Shown: positions 11,823-23,619, numbered from the stretch's first letter. The stretch is 64,000 nt of DNA from Maratus speciosus (GCA_963932465.1 OZ010788.1:670986484-671050483); one strand, 5' to 3'. The notes: generated by a model from the letters alone, not told the origin. Numbers and translations are program-made.

Positions 11823-12299
11823 TAGTTCAGTTTTAAGACTTATAACACGCGATTTTATTTCACATAAAATGACGTCATTCACATCCGCTCAAGAATTCAT
11901 CATTTATGATCCAGTGTTAAACAACATCTACAGTAAAGTACACTTAGGACGTCACTATCGCTGAATCATACACAAATACAAAAAAAAGAGAGATTTTCTC
12001 ATTCAGAAACTCGACAAAAAATTGACTATCTAAAGATTCACAGGCCTTCATTTGTTTGTATTATTAATATAGATATTTAAAATTAAATTTAGTTTCTAAT
12101 AGCTCCATGTTTTATCAGAAATACTTCATTTATATTTTTTCAAAATAGCACGTATGTTAATTAATTTTTTTTTTTCAGATTTTATTGGTAAATTGCAACA
12201 AAAAGATATAATTGCTATTTTTCTTTCACTTTCTACAGAAATAGAGTACTTTCGTTACCAGTATTAAGCAAATGTCTCTAAAAACTACAAAAAAATGTA

Positions 12300-12400
12300 T
12301 ATTTCACAAATAAATGGAGATACAGTTTTCAAACAAAATCCATTTAAAAAAACCTTTTTTCCCTAATACGACGGTATAAAAACTGAAAATGTGCGATGCT
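12300..12400 (-). repeat. Dispersed repeat family I, partial copy
   Basis: A block reading TTTTCAAACAAAATCCATTT, then a poly-T/CCC segment, ACGACGGTATAAAAA and GTGCGATG is shared by eye with 17655-17740 and 22480-22560. In reverse it is shared with 19440-19530 and 20040-20120. Non-coding; possibly internal modules of the Helitron-like family. Confidence 0.5.
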
Positions 12401-12494
12401 TTGAAGTTTTAAAAAATGCTATAGAGTATTTAATCGTACTGCTTTGTTTTACGGCTAGCTTCTGTAAGGTAACGTTATTTTTTGGAATACACAA

Positions 12495-12725
12495 AATAAT
12501 CTGGGAGAAAGATATAGCATACCGTACCGGGGCTAAAAATAAAACCAACCCAATTGTCTGAAATTTTAAATATACAATTGGAGCACAATTTTGTAGAGTC
12601 ATTTCAAATTTTATGAAAATCGGACACATAGTTTAATGACAGGTATAGTCAAAAGTTTTCCGATACATTACGGCCAATGGAAAAAAAAAAATTCAAGTGC
12701 ATTTGAATGATGTTACAGCCTTTCG
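12495..12725 (+). repeat. Family D interior segment without its ends
   Basis: The sequence CAATTGTCTGAAATTTTAAA through GAAAATCGGACACATAG to ACATTACGGCCAATGG aligns in reverse with the interior unit that is triplicated at 47830-48260. The family ends are missing, so this is a fragment. Confidence 0.6.
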
Positions 12726-13159
12726 AACAGAATGAAATGTATAGGCACTTATGAAGTGCACTAAAATATACATTCAGTACAGTATGTGGTGCAAAAAATA
12801 TTTATAAAACTAGTTATACTACGAAAGAACCTCATTTGCCACGTTTGATCTCCAACTTTTTTTTAACGCTTAAGCGTTGTGAAAAATGTGGTGATTAAAC
12901 AACTGATTTCTTCTATAGAGTGAAGTGTCATGACAAAAATATTTATCTGGTAAATCATTGAATTTTTATTTATATTTCCTCACTTTTTTGAGAAAAAGGC
13001 TTTTAAGAAAACTTCCCCTTCAAAATTTCAGTTTAAAATTGAAAAGTAATAATCATACATGCAAGAGTCGCCATCCAAAAAGAGTACAACTCTCATTGTC
13101 TAATCTAAGCACTTTGGCTCTCTTCAGCTACTGAGCATTTAGTTGGAAGTGGTGGCAAC

Positions 13160-13575
13160 GGAAGAACGCGAGTAAAAGTTTCCATAGAGTAAAGAGAAAG
13201 AATAGAGATGAAGTGTGATGGCTGGAGGTAGCGCCAAAAATGTAACCCTATAATTCGCTACGTTCGGCCCAAACACAATCACGTGCTTTTGCAAAGAAGA
13301 AGAAATTTTCTTCTAGTAATACAGTTTTTAATTCATAATACAATGAAATGCTACTTTAGAATGCTTAAATATAAGGAGATCCTTTTCATTTAGAAAACAA
13401 AAATGCGCGGGAGATGTCAAAGAATTCGATTCCTGTTCCGCGTGCTTGTTTTGTTTGGGCCGAAAGGGCGAATTTAAATTTGAGCGATAACGCGCATCCT
13501 ATTACAAATCGTTGTTATGGCATACTGCATCTCCATCTATCTCTTTCCTCCATGAAAAGTTTCGGAACTGTCCTA
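13160..13575. mobile_element. Fold-back element, imperfect long inverted ends
   Basis: The left part (AAGTTTCCATAGAGTAAAGA, then GAATAGAGATG) and the right part (CATCTCCATCTATCTCTTTC, then TCCATGAAAAGTTTC) are inverted and imperfectly matching. Further in, CGTTCGGCCCAAACA mirrors TGTTTGGGCCGAAAGG. No frame is coded. The left and right limits are approximate. Confidence 0.6.
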
Positions 13576-14073
13576 AAGTAACGAGTGCGTGTAAAAAAAA
13601 AAAATGGCGATACGTATTTTTTACGTTTATACGTAAATTCGGGTATGTGCATCTATGTTTGTGCCGTGATGCGTATTAAACTTACTTGTGGTGGTATGTC
13701 GTCTACTTCTTTGAATCTTCATATATATTTATGCGCTTCATGAGATTATTAAATTTGTAAACAGGATTCCAAAGTATCATGAGTATTGGAACAGAAAGTA
13801 ATGTTTCAAACGCTAGTTTTTGTTTTCATAAAAATTAGCAGTTTCCCTGTTTTTTTCTGCACTTTGTTAAACAATTATTAACTCTTATTTGTCGGAGAAC
13901 ATAATGGTACCACCAATCCAATCAATTTCGAACCCTCTTCTTGTTCTTAAGCGCCAGATGATCAGGAAAATTTTAGCTTTATCGAATTTGCGTTTTTAGA
14001 GAAATGAATCTTCCTACTCCTTGACTTTTAACATCAAGAAGGCTGAGCAGTTAAATTTGTGATAATAGATATA
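13576..14073. other. Non-coding stretch without recognised feature
   Basis: A poly-A run near 13590 and two TACGT-rich segments are the only local structure. Confidence 0.4.
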
Positions 14074-14370
14074 CAGGGTGTCCGGTCTCAACGGTGTCCA
14101 ATGGCTAATTCCTAAACCGTTAGTCATAGACATATAGTTCCAATTGCAAAAATGTTTTAAATGAGATAAAGAAGTATTTTTAAAGCGATTTGGGTAAAGA
14201 AAAACATTTATTAAAAAATTACGAAATTTAAATTTTTATACGGTCCCCAGGTCCTATAAGTGATATTTAGGAAAAATATCCTATTGTACTGACAAGTAAT
14301 ACAAAAAAAGTCCCATTCCTCTGCGATTAAAACTGACCGAGTAATAGATGTTTAAAGTTGGAGTATATTT
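14074..14370 (+). mobile_element. One end of a mariner-like repeat (family F, copy 1)
   Basis: It starts CAGGGTGTCC after a TA dinucleotide and aligns for about 300 bases with 58097-58390. Shared blocks are CTCAACGGTGTCCAATG, CCGTTAGTCATAGACATA, AAAAATGTTTTAAATGAG and TTTTTATACGGTCCCC. TA plus CAGGGTG is the usual start of many mariner-like elements. No opposite end was found, so it is a truncated or solo end. Confidence 0.62.
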
Positions 14371-15165
14371 TTTGCTGCAAAATAGGGGTCAGCCACAAAT
14401 TTACTAGAAATAAAAATAATCGTCAGATATAAAATTTAACATTAAACATTGAGAGTAAATTAACATTACAATTATATTTTGAGATTTTTGTTCATTCTGA
14501 CATATTAAAACAAAATATACAACTTGTACTAAAAATATAAGTAAAAAAAAAAAAACAACAGAAATTTTGTTAAATGATTATAAAAGCAACATCAAAACTC
14601 TTTAGAAAATGATACATAGTTAGATTACCTAATCTAAAACTTTTTGTGTTTGTTTTTTTTATGCGTATATTTTTATACATAACTTTTGAATGGCTGCTCT
14701 GAATATATTAAGGAAATTAAAATGTCCCTTTTTGAAAATGATCCTCATATCACTTTTATTTTCTTTTACATTAAACATCAATTATTTGAATTATATGATT
14801 CTACCTGCGCGATTACTTCGATGATTTAAATAAACATAGCAAAATTGTTACAATATTTTAATATTTTGTTCTAATAGAGCACACATTTATCCATTAAAGG
14901 TCGATATCATATAACCGCCCACATTCTCTCTTTTTTAATTAACTTTTCTTTTTTTAAGATCTTGTTCCATTTGTCATTTTATTGTAATGATAAAATAATA
15001 ATAATAATAATAATTTTTACATTACCCCTTTTGAAAATTCCACTGTCTCTCCCCTCAGCAAATATTAATTAGAGCAGATATATTTTTATTATTTTTTAAT
15101 TAAAAATTAGGGGGGGGGAAATACTGTTAAATCAAAACATATGTTAAATTATTAAATTTTAACAT
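14371..15165. other. AT-rich non-coding stretch
   Basis: No gene seen. It includes an AAT trinucleotide run at about 14993-15015 and a run of 9 G near 15110. Confidence 0.4.
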
Positions 15166-15315
15166 TTAACAATTTATAATTTTTTTTGCCGTACTTCTCG
15201 CTAAGCAAGTTTCAAAAGCATATAAATCACTTTTGCCAACAAACACTTGCCTCTTCACTTGCCAAGCACGAATACCGCCAAGATGAGTCATAGTAGGAGA
15301 GCTGTTGAACATTTT

Positions 15316-15584
15316 TGAGTAGGTATTTGAGGCACCCTGAAAATTTGTGCACTTCTTTTGTAATGCCTGAATACAAAATCGAATGTCTGGCTGAAGGATC
15401 GTGGCCCAAAAACTGTGCCAGACACGTGTCAAGTGCCATTTTTTGACTACCCCAAAAAGGTATTTGAGGCACGCTGAGATTGAGACAGAATAATATTTAT
15501 GCTTAGAAAAAAATATTTTGAAAATGACAGACACTTTAGTCGGCACAAAAACTGTGCCAGACACGTGTCAAGTGCCATTTTTGG
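15316..15584. repeat. Partial tandem duplication, ~138-bp period
   Basis: GGTATTTGAGGCAC occurs at 15322 and 15459. A longer block of about 37 bases containing ACTGTGCCAGACACGTGTCA and AGTGCCATTTTT occurs from about 15409 and again from about 15546. The offsets (137-139) agree, so the stretch is two units of a tandem repeat. A 132-codon minus frame spans it but merely reads through the repeat. Confidence 0.8.
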
Positions 15585-15679
15585 CACATTTCTGGCAAAA
15601 TGGCACTTGACTTATTGTTTGAAATTGATATAGAAACGGTAAATTCTAGTAGTTTTTTTTTAAATTTGCATTTAATATA

Positions 15680-17180
15680 CAGGGTGTTTATAAAGTCCCG
15701 GACCCATTTTGATGTTTAATAACTCATAAAATAATGAAGATATAAACAAACTTATGGCATTTATTGATGGAATAACTCGTATATTTTCCTTTTCAGGTTT
15801 GAATATCTTTACTTTTGTAAATATCGTCTGCGCGTGTGATTAATTTCAGATAATTTCATTTTCCAGTCTAAATATCTGTACTTTTCTAAATATCACCTGC
15901 TTATTAATTGCATTTTTCACTCTTTTGTTTTTGGGAGCTATTGCAATGTTATGTTTACTTTTGATGTGTTTGTTCTATGTAACTTTTGTATGTGATGTTT
16001 TATTCGAGCGGATATTAAGGAGAATGCATACACAACAAGAGAAAGCACAGATTTTATGGTGGTTCATAGAAACAAAATCGATAGTGCAAGCACAGAGAAA
16101 TTGCCGAAGAATTTACCAAAAAGATCCTCCATCCAAAAGCAGCATCTTGCGGTGGAAAAATAATTTTCTAGAAACTGGAAGTATCGCAGATAAGAAACGT
16201 TCCGGACGTCCCTGCACAAGTGATTTTGATGTTGAGCGTGTCAAAGAGACATTTTTACACAATCCTAGAAAATCTGTGAGATCAGCGGCAAGAGAACTGG
16301 ATTTGCCAATTTCGACGGTGTACAAGGTTATTAAGAAAAAATTAAGACTGCATGCATACAAAGTTCAAATTTTTCAAGTTTTGGAACCGGACGATAGGCC
16401 TAGGAGGATGGCTTTTGCAACAGATATGCTAAGGAGAATAGAAGATGATGCTGGTTTTCTGAGGCGCATAATGTTCTCCGACGAAGCATCCTTTCATGTT
16501 TCTGGCATTGTTAATCGCCATAATATGCGCATATGGGGATCTGAAAACCCCCATCAATACCGTGAGGCAGTAAGGGATTCCCCAAAGATTAATGTGTGGT
16601 GTGGACTAATGCACGACCGAGTCACAGGGCCTTTCTTTTTTACAGAAGAGACGGTCTCATCAGTCGTGTACTTAGATATGTAGGAAAACTTCGTATTTCC
16701 ACAACTAGAAGAGCTTCAGCCACACGTCCTTTTGCAACAAGATGGTGCACCACCTCATCGGGGTACAATCGTTCGTACTTCTTTGAATGACCATTTTCCA
16801 GGAAGATGGATTGGGCGAGGAGGTCCAATTCCTTGGCCACCCAGATCACCTGATATAATGCCGCTGGACTTTTTCCTTTGGGGATTTGTAAAGGACAATG
16901 TTTACAGGAGGAGAGTGTCGAACATTGATGGCTTAAATTCCAGAATTACAACCACAATAGCCTTTGTGGATGCCGACATGCTTGCCGCTACCTGGCGTGA
17001 AATTGACTATCGACTTGATATTCTCCGTGCGACGAAGGGGGCACACGTGGAAGTTCATTGACAAGGGTCATGAAACTTTTTGAGTCTATCTAACCATTTA
17101 TGTTATTAATTTTAATCTATCTTTATTATTTTATGAGTTATTAAACATCAAAATGGGTCCGGGACTTTATAAACACCCTA
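15680..17180 (+). mobile_element. Young mariner/IS630-type transposon, 1501 bp
   Basis: The ends are inverted repeats: 15681-15735 is the exact reverse complement of 17125-17179 (55 of 55). Only the outermost base differs (C on the left; the right end would read T). TA dinucleotides flank it at 15678-15679 and 17181-17182. It holds one transposase frame (16024-17061) broken by a single stop codon. The perfect ends argue for a recent insertion. Confidence 0.93.
16024..17061 (+). pseudogene. Mariner/IS630-type transposase with a single in-frame stop
   Basis: This frame of 345 codons would catalyse cut-and-paste transposition of the surrounding 1501-bp element. Residues 1-110 look like two helix-turn-helix DNA-binding units (MHTQQEKAQIL..., SAARELDLPISTVYKVI). 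The DDE domain follows: FSDEASFH with Asp153, QQDGAPPH with Asp240, and PPRSPD with Asp277, 36 residues after the second. One TAG at 16681-16683 (codon 220) separates the first Asp from the other two; the frame is otherwise open to the TGA at 17059-17061. ATG at 16024 is chosen over the upstream ATG at 15925, which would add a hydrophobic stretch of 33 residues unusual for the family. A single substitution probably made the stop. Confidence 0.9.
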
Positions 17181-18109
17181 TATTTTCTCGAATTACCCAC
17201 TAATAAAAAGAAGCGTTTTTATGTGAAGAATATCAATTATGTATTCAAATAAAGTTTTGAGAGTTATTAAAAGCGATACTTTGGTATTGGCAATATTGCA
17301 GCTGCTAATAGATGAAGAAATCACCAAAGAACATACCTTACGTACAGCATATAGCTACACACAGCAGCTTTTTTTTATTCTGATCATCTCAGTGATTAAA
17401 CACGTATTTCGATTGCATGTCTATTACATTTGTGTTTTAATTGTTTTGTTTTGTATACTTATAGATGAAGTTTTAATTTCGTGATGGAATATTAGTCGGA
17501 AACAAATAATGAATTGTTTATATTATTTTAAATGCAATCAGGTAAGTCTTTCGTAATAGTCTGTATGCAATAGAGACCATAGATTTTTTTTTTTTTTAAA
17601 TCATGCTTGAAAATTATTTTGAAAACCCTAAAAAGTCAGTAAATTTTTATAGGGTTTTCAAACAAATTTCACTTGAAAAAACAACTTTCTTTTATTCGGC
17701 GGTATAAAAATATGAAATGTGTGATATTTAAAAATTTCTTGTAAAAGTGAAATTCCATCGACAGGTATCGCCAACGTCAAAATGATGTCAGTGTTACTCA
17801 AAGACAGGTTTTCCCCTTATATTATAGATTTTAATTTTGTACAAATAATAATGCTTTTGGAACCTGATAAAATAAAATATTTATAACACATGCTATTATT
17901 AAATGAACTTTGTAACATTTTATTTTATATTAGCGCGTATGGTGTGTAAACATTTACAAAGAAACGTATTAAAATTTGAAAAAATTTTAAACATTGAATA
18001 AGCTTCCTCTGGAATATATATATTCCATTTTTTAACATTTAAATTAAAAATGTTTTCCTACTAAAATAAATATGAATCTCATAAGGTTTTTTTATAACAT
18101 AAAGCACAT
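17181..18109. other. Non-coding region with a family I repeat block
   Basis: Positions about 17650-17830 share the CAAACAAATTTCACTTG, ATTCGGCGGTATAAAAA and GTGTGAT blocks of family I. The 81-codon plus frame at 17239-17484 has no recognisable domain and I do not call it a gene. Confidence 0.45.
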
Positions 18110-18960
18110 CTTTTAATCATGTTTAAACATGAAATAAGCACTACGTAAAACCTTAACTATTAAGTTTTGTAGAGACAAGTCTCGTTTCAAATATACTTAA
18201 ATATTATTAAGTGCTTTACAAAAAATGTCGCAAATACCGTATATACTCGCGTATAAGTCGACCCCAAATTCGGGAGGAATAGCAGACTGAATACCAGTAT
18301 TTTATAAAAGTTATGTTCGCCCTATCTAAATGCAGAATTTGCTGATATTAAATAAGTTGAAGATGGCTACAAGAAAATACTGGTATACAACATATTGTTT
18401 TCACCAATTTAGGGGTCGAATTATACGCGAGTATATACGGTATAAGCATTTAAATAACCTAAAAGGGGAAATACCATTTTCTGGTACCGTCAAACTGTTT
18501 GAAATCTACACTCTGTATTCTCAATATGAATTTCAATACAAAGCCGTTCTACTGTCGTGTTTATATTTTATTTAATGTACTTAGAAAAAGTGTTTTTGTA
18601 TTTTTGGTAAAATGTCGCCCGTGAGGGTTAAGTGAGATTTAAAATTTAAAAATGTTTAAAAAAAATAGATGAATTGACAAACCTTTTTAACGTCAAAAAG
18701 TCTGGTATCAGAATGGTCTCAAAACTGCTGAAAATTTTGTTTCGTTTTACGTTAAAAGCAATTGTTTGCAAAAGCGCTATTAGAAGCTCCCCAGAATCAA
18801 TGAAAACACTAAAAATATTTTGCCATAAAATATTAAGACCCATAAATGTTGATGTTTTTAAAAGATGGATTAAATAGGTATTTAAAACCTTTTAAGGATT
18901 ACGACATATTTTTTATTTTTCCTGCTTATGTCGTTGCTGTAATGAATAAATATTGTTTTA
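18110..18960 (+). repeat. Dispersed repeat family A, longest copy, split by a MITE
   Basis: It aligns by eye with 30660-31150 over most of its length (shared GGTACCGTCAAACT-like, CGTCAAAAAG, GCTATTAGAAGCT and TTTAAAAGATGGATTAAAT blocks). The start also resembles 23010-23110 (TTTAAACATGA, then TTATTAAGTGCTT). A 204-bp MITE (18237-18440) interrupts it. Non-coding; class unknown. Confidence 0.65.
18237..18440. mobile_element. MITE of 204 bp with TA target duplication
   Basis: The terminal inverted repeats start CCGTATATACTCGCGTATAA and continue to ...TCGACCCC. They match at 28 of 29 bases. TA flanks both sides (18235-18236 and 18441-18442). The interior has no gene. The element sits inside a family A repeat, so it is younger than that copy. 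A TA target fits Tc1/mariner-type elements. Confidence 0.88.
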
Positions 18961-20274
18961 AAAATATTATTTTTCTTCCTCTTAAATGCGTAATCCAATT
19001 ATATTTAACGAGGTTAAAGTTTATTTTATACTTTCATATTTTTAAATCAGAATTTTTTTATATATATCGAGTCTTCTTTTTATGTGGAACTTATTTTATT
19101 TCACATTAAAGCCCATATTCTTATCTCTTATTCTTATTAAATAATATTTCTAGCTGGAAAAATTTGATTAATTCGAAAAAGAAAAGAAGCTTGATTGCTA
19201 TGCTTCATTGAAAAAAAAATTAAGTAATACATTATACAGAATACTTCATATGAATAATATCTGGGAAACGAAAAGCATTTTTATAAAATTATACTTTATA
19301 ATCTATCTATATTATAAAGGACAAACATATCTGTGCGTAACGCATACGTCATTTTGCGAATGGCAACACTTTGAAATTTGAAATAAAATTTTGGCTTTGC
19401 AATTTTCTCTACTGCAAATTTTTAAACTTCTAAACATCGCACATTTTAAAATTTTACACCGTCGTATAAGGAAAAAAATGCTCTTTTAAATGCAATTTGT
19501 TTGAAAACTGTATCTCAATTTATTTTTGAAATATTAATTTTTTTGTAGTTTTTAATACCATTTTTCTTATCGTGGCAACAAAAGTAACTCATTTCATTGA
19601 AAGTCATTGAAAGTAAACGGAAAATAGTCGAAAATAGGAGATACTGTATCTTTCTGTTGCCATTTTCTCATAAAACCTAAAAAAAAAGTTGAAATTAAAA
19701 TAGGGGCTATGTCAAGAATATTGTCTGTTATTCTGTGCTAATGACGTCATATGCACACTTTTCTATAGACGAAGTTTAAAACTGGATTGTAAAAGTGGAT
19801 TGCTTTAGCGGATGCAAATGACGTCATTTTATAAAAAAGCGTGTATTTTATTTCTTAAATCTGAATTATGTTTTGTAGAAGTGCGTCATTTTTACAGCCC
19901 AGCTGCTTTGAAATTCTTCACAGTTGAAAATGCTTCACATTTAAAAATAATGTAATCGAAATCACACACTGATAAAACGCAATGTTTTACAAAAATTTAG
20001 AGTATCTTTATAAAGTATATTTTTCAATCTTCTGACCATCGTTACATTTTCAATTTTCGTCGCATAGAGAAAAAATTTACTTTCAAATGCAATTTGTTTA
20101 AAAAATTTATCTTAATTGACTGATGTATTATATTTTCTAAAATAAATTTTAAGCATGATTTTTTTTTAAGTTTATCTTATCACTTGCCGGTTTCAGTACA
20201 TAATAATAATAAACATTTTTCACATAAAGCAAAAAACATTTTTCAGCATTTGTTTCTGACTATTTTTGCATAAC

Positions 20275-20430
20275 GAAATTAATACTTCCTTTATAAACCA
20301 ATAAAAGAATAATATTAAAAAAACCACCAATCTAACATATTTGTGAAAGACAAATTAATGAAATTAATACTTCTTTTATAAACAAATAAAAGAATAATAT
20401 TAAAAAAACAACAAATCTAACATATTTATA
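20275..20430. repeat. Tandem duplication, 85-bp period
   Basis: GAAATTAATACTTC, CAATAAAAGAATAATATTAA and AATCTAACATATTT occur in the same order in two adjacent copies starting at 20275 and 20360, with few differences. It lies inside the Helitron-like element. Confidence 0.85.
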
Positions 20431-21814
20431 ATCGTACAATTTAAATTTTTAGATCACCAAATAGGATTTTTTTTAATGGGATAACTTTGCAAAGTCCATC
20501 TCAGTTTACTGATTGTCTATAGTTTTAAAAACAATTTTTAAGCATGAAATATTTTTTAATTTATCTATATCGCGCGGAGCTCGATTACGAAAGATTAATC
20601 CGTTTGCCCTTAAAACAAAATACAGACTTCATCATTTTCGTACGGCTAATATCTATTAAAAAAATTCCCTATGAATAAATAAATATAATAATATAAGTAA
20701 AACACAGATTTGCCAGACATGTATAAGCACTGAAATTATCAGAATATAAAAGGATGCCATAAGTAGCAAAATCTTGGCAAATAACTCTTAGAATGCGGCT
20801 AATAAGAAAATATCGCTTTTGATAAATTTCAAAAATTTATTTGATTGTATAATTCGTATTTTCCATATGAAAAATGCTTTTTTAATGTAAGTTGTCAATC
20901 TAAAAATATTATGGAATATAAAAAAATTATTAGTTTTTAATTAAAAAAAATGATTTTACCTATATTCTTTAACCCGGGAAGCCCGGTTACGATCCCCAAG
21001 TATATATAAAAGCCGTTCTCTGTGTGTATGTCCTTTATAAAAATCTTTAATTTTTGACCGATTTGCACGAAACTTGCTGTACATAGGCTTTAGAACGTGG
21101 AATAGATCCCTGTCACCTTTAAAAAATCATCAGAGCAATATTTATCCCTTTTTTCTATCATCTTTCATAATTTAACTTTATAGAAATACCTCATTTTACA
21201 TTTTCAAATTCAATAGCTACTTTCCTGTTGCCACACATCTAAAAAACTGCTCAATAATTAAAAAAAAATGATAACTCGAGTACTTTGTTTTATTAGCCAA
21301 TAAAAATTCAGACTCGACTGCTATATTTTTACATTTTTGAAATCGACGTCATTCTAATCAGAAAATGCACATTTTTCATATATTTATGTAAAAACTTTAA
21401 CTAAGCATGTTTTAAAATGACCTTAGAAGTACTTTAGTTGAATGTTAAAAAATCTATTTTAATGAAGTCGTTTGAATATCAAGAATCAAATAAGGAAAAT
21501 GATAATAGTAAAAAAAAAATCGTTTGCTAGATATGACGTCAATGTCATCAATATAATTTCAAACTGGCTCTAAAAACTGGATGCTACAATCTATTCCCTA
21601 TTTCTTTGTAATCTTTAATTATATCATTTAGATAAATGTTTTAATACCTGAAATGCAGTGATAACATTCTACGATTTGTATCGAATACGGTTATATAAAA
21701 TACGATTTTTGTACGAGTTATATTAAATAGAAATTATAGCTACTATTTTTTAGGGTAAGCTTTTTTTCTTTTTTAAACAAAATTTCATGACTGACAGACT
21801 TTTTTGTTAGACGT

Positions 21815-22640
21815 TGAAATAATGGGATGCATGATGTTTAGAGATCAAATTGCAGTAAAAGTGTAATTTATGGTACGGTTAGGTTGTTGCCACCAACAAT
21901 ATGGTGCTAGGCGTTACTCATAGATATGTCTTTTCTTCATAATATTGCATTAATAGCAAACGGATATATCTTTCTGAATTGGGTTACAGGTATATTTAAA
22001 AATATATCCGTGATTGAAAATTAATTTAAAATGGATAAACAATCCGTAAATTGAGATAAGCTTTTCAAAAAAAATTACTGAAAGTACTTTTTGTATTCTA
22101 TTAGATTTTGGAATAATCGAATGTGCGATGTTTAAAGGTCAAATTGCAGTAAAAGTTAAATTTATGGTTGTGTTAGGTTATTGCTACCAACAATATGATG
22201 CTAGAGTTACTCATAGTTCATCAATGTCTTTACTTTATAATATTGCATTAAGAGCAAACAGGTATATCTTTCGTAATTGGGCTGCATGTAGGGATGAGAT
22301 TTCCACGTTTTTGCACACCGGTATATTCTTAAAGAAAATGTTGTTCTGTTAAATCAAGAATTATCATTTACTCTAACAAAATACTGGTGTGAAAAAATGC
22401 GGAAATCTTATCCCTGGCTGCATGCAAATCAAAAATATCCATGATTAAAATTACTTTAAAATCCATTCACATGAAAAAATTGAGATACAATTTTCAAATA
22501 AATTTCATTTGACAGAACCTTTTTTCTATTCGACAGTGTGAAAAACGAAATTGTATGATGATCATAAGTTAAAAAAATTTTAGTAAATGCAAAATTTATG
22601 GGTTAGGTCATTGCCATCATCAGTATAATGTCACAATTGG
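21815..22640 (+). repeat. Tandem modules inside the Helitron-like element
   Basis: Three degenerate modules follow one another, marked by GATGTTTA..TCAAATTGCAGT at about 21833 and 22127 and a decayed version at about 22556. Each is followed by GGTTAGGTTGTTGCCACCAA-like text. The first spacing is about 294 bases. The second is longer because a 124-126-bp MITE (22291-22416) inserted there. Non-coding. Confidence 0.72.
22291..22416. mobile_element. Small MITE with ~34-bp ends and ~10-bp direct repeats
   Basis: The left arm starts GGGATGAGATTTCC and the right arm, reverse-complemented, GGGATAAGATTTCC; they match imperfectly over about 34 bases. Direct repeats GCTGCATGTA (22281-22290) and GCTGCATGCA (22417-22426) flank it with one difference. 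Duplications of 9-11 bp are typical of Mutator-like elements, but two extra bases on the right leave the class open. Confidence 0.65.
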
Positions 22641-23009
22641 CATTGTGTTTGTAGTTTTTTTTATATATGTATTCTGAAGATGACTCAATGAAAGAGTCGA
22701 AACATGTAAATTTTTAATATTTTTAATGTTTTTTATTATTTAAATGACGCTTTTTAAGCAAATAATTGTACTTTAATATATATTATGACATTTGTTTGGA
22801 ATATACATTATTATGGTATAGTTAATACTAGACGCAATTAAAATTATTTTACTTATATTTCTTATGAGTCTTTTAACGATTCGTGGACGGTAATGCACCA
22901 ATCTCAGTTATTGTCACTGTCGTATTATTTCATTTTAATGTATTTTACCCGGGTGGACCATTATTATTGACACGAGCGAAGCCGGGTAGATCTGCTAGTA
23001 TAATTATAA

Positions 23010-23250
23010 AACACACGAATTTATCGTGTTTAAACATGAGAGTTTTACCGACAGATATCCGGAATGAAATTAATTTAAAGATTATTAAGTGCTTAAAAAT
23101 AATGTCTAAAATGTGTGCTCTAAAATCACTTTAAAAAAATATATATATTCTACATTGGTACCCTTAAACAATTTAAAATCTACACTATGTTATTTCAAAA
23201 GAATTTCAAATTTTAAAAGATATTCTACTGTTGATTTTGTATTCAAATTA
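23010..23250 (+). repeat. Dispersed repeat family A, partial copy
   Basis: TTTAAACATGAGAGTTTTAC, TTATTAAGTGCTT, then ...ACAATTTAAAATCTACACT match the first half of family A at 18115-18560 and 30715-30780. It directly follows the Helitron-like element end. Confidence 0.55.
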
Positions 23251-23266
23251 ATAATAATAATAATAT

Positions 23267-23431
23267 CAGATTAAGCTAAATAATGCTATAAAAAGTGATA
23301 AAATATCTTTACATGATAGAAAACATCTATCATGAATGATTTTGAAAATGTCACCGCTTGTTACATGAAACGTTCGTCAATCTAAATAAAGATATTTTAT
23401 CACTTTTTATAGCATTATTTAGCTTAATCTG
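23267..23431. repeat. Perfect 45-bp inverted repeat with nested hairpin
   Basis: Positions 23267-23311 are the exact reverse complement of 23387-23431, with a 75-nt loop. The loop itself begins with a smaller hairpin (CATGATAG ... CTATCATG). No direct repeats flank it. It is the second of three perfect long hairpins in the window. Confidence 0.95.
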
Positions 23432-23619
23432 TTTATAAGTATTTATTGTACATGTTGTTATAATAATAATATCACAAAAATTAAAAAATATCATAAGCAT
23501 TTTTAAAGAGCATCACCAATTAAATCATATATTTTGTTATATATTTTAATTTAAAATATTTTTCTATTTTAATTATTTTTATGTTATTCCCCCTACAAAA
23601 ATTATTTATTAAAAATTCA

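Larger units (their letters stand above)
19306..22998 (+). mobile_element. Helitron-like non-autonomous element
   Basis: The left end reads A then TCTATATTATAAAGG. The right end reads GAAGCCGGGTAGATCTGCTAG followed by T, so it starts TC, ends CTAG and sits between A and T. A stem, TACCCGG (22946-22952) with CCGGGTA (22982-22988), lies 10 bases before the end; its loop of 29 bases is longer than usual. No Rep or helicase frame is present. A second start-like sequence (TATATATAAAAGCCG, with TGTATGTCCTTTATAAAAAT) at about 21000 suggests nesting of related elements. An alternative left end is 19302. Confidence 0.6.

Noticed and set aside
12363..12629. 88-codon minus frame as a gene
   Set aside because: Most of it reads a family D repeat fragment.
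15166..15564. 132-codon minus frame
   Set aside because: It covers a partial tandem duplication and has no recognisable domain.
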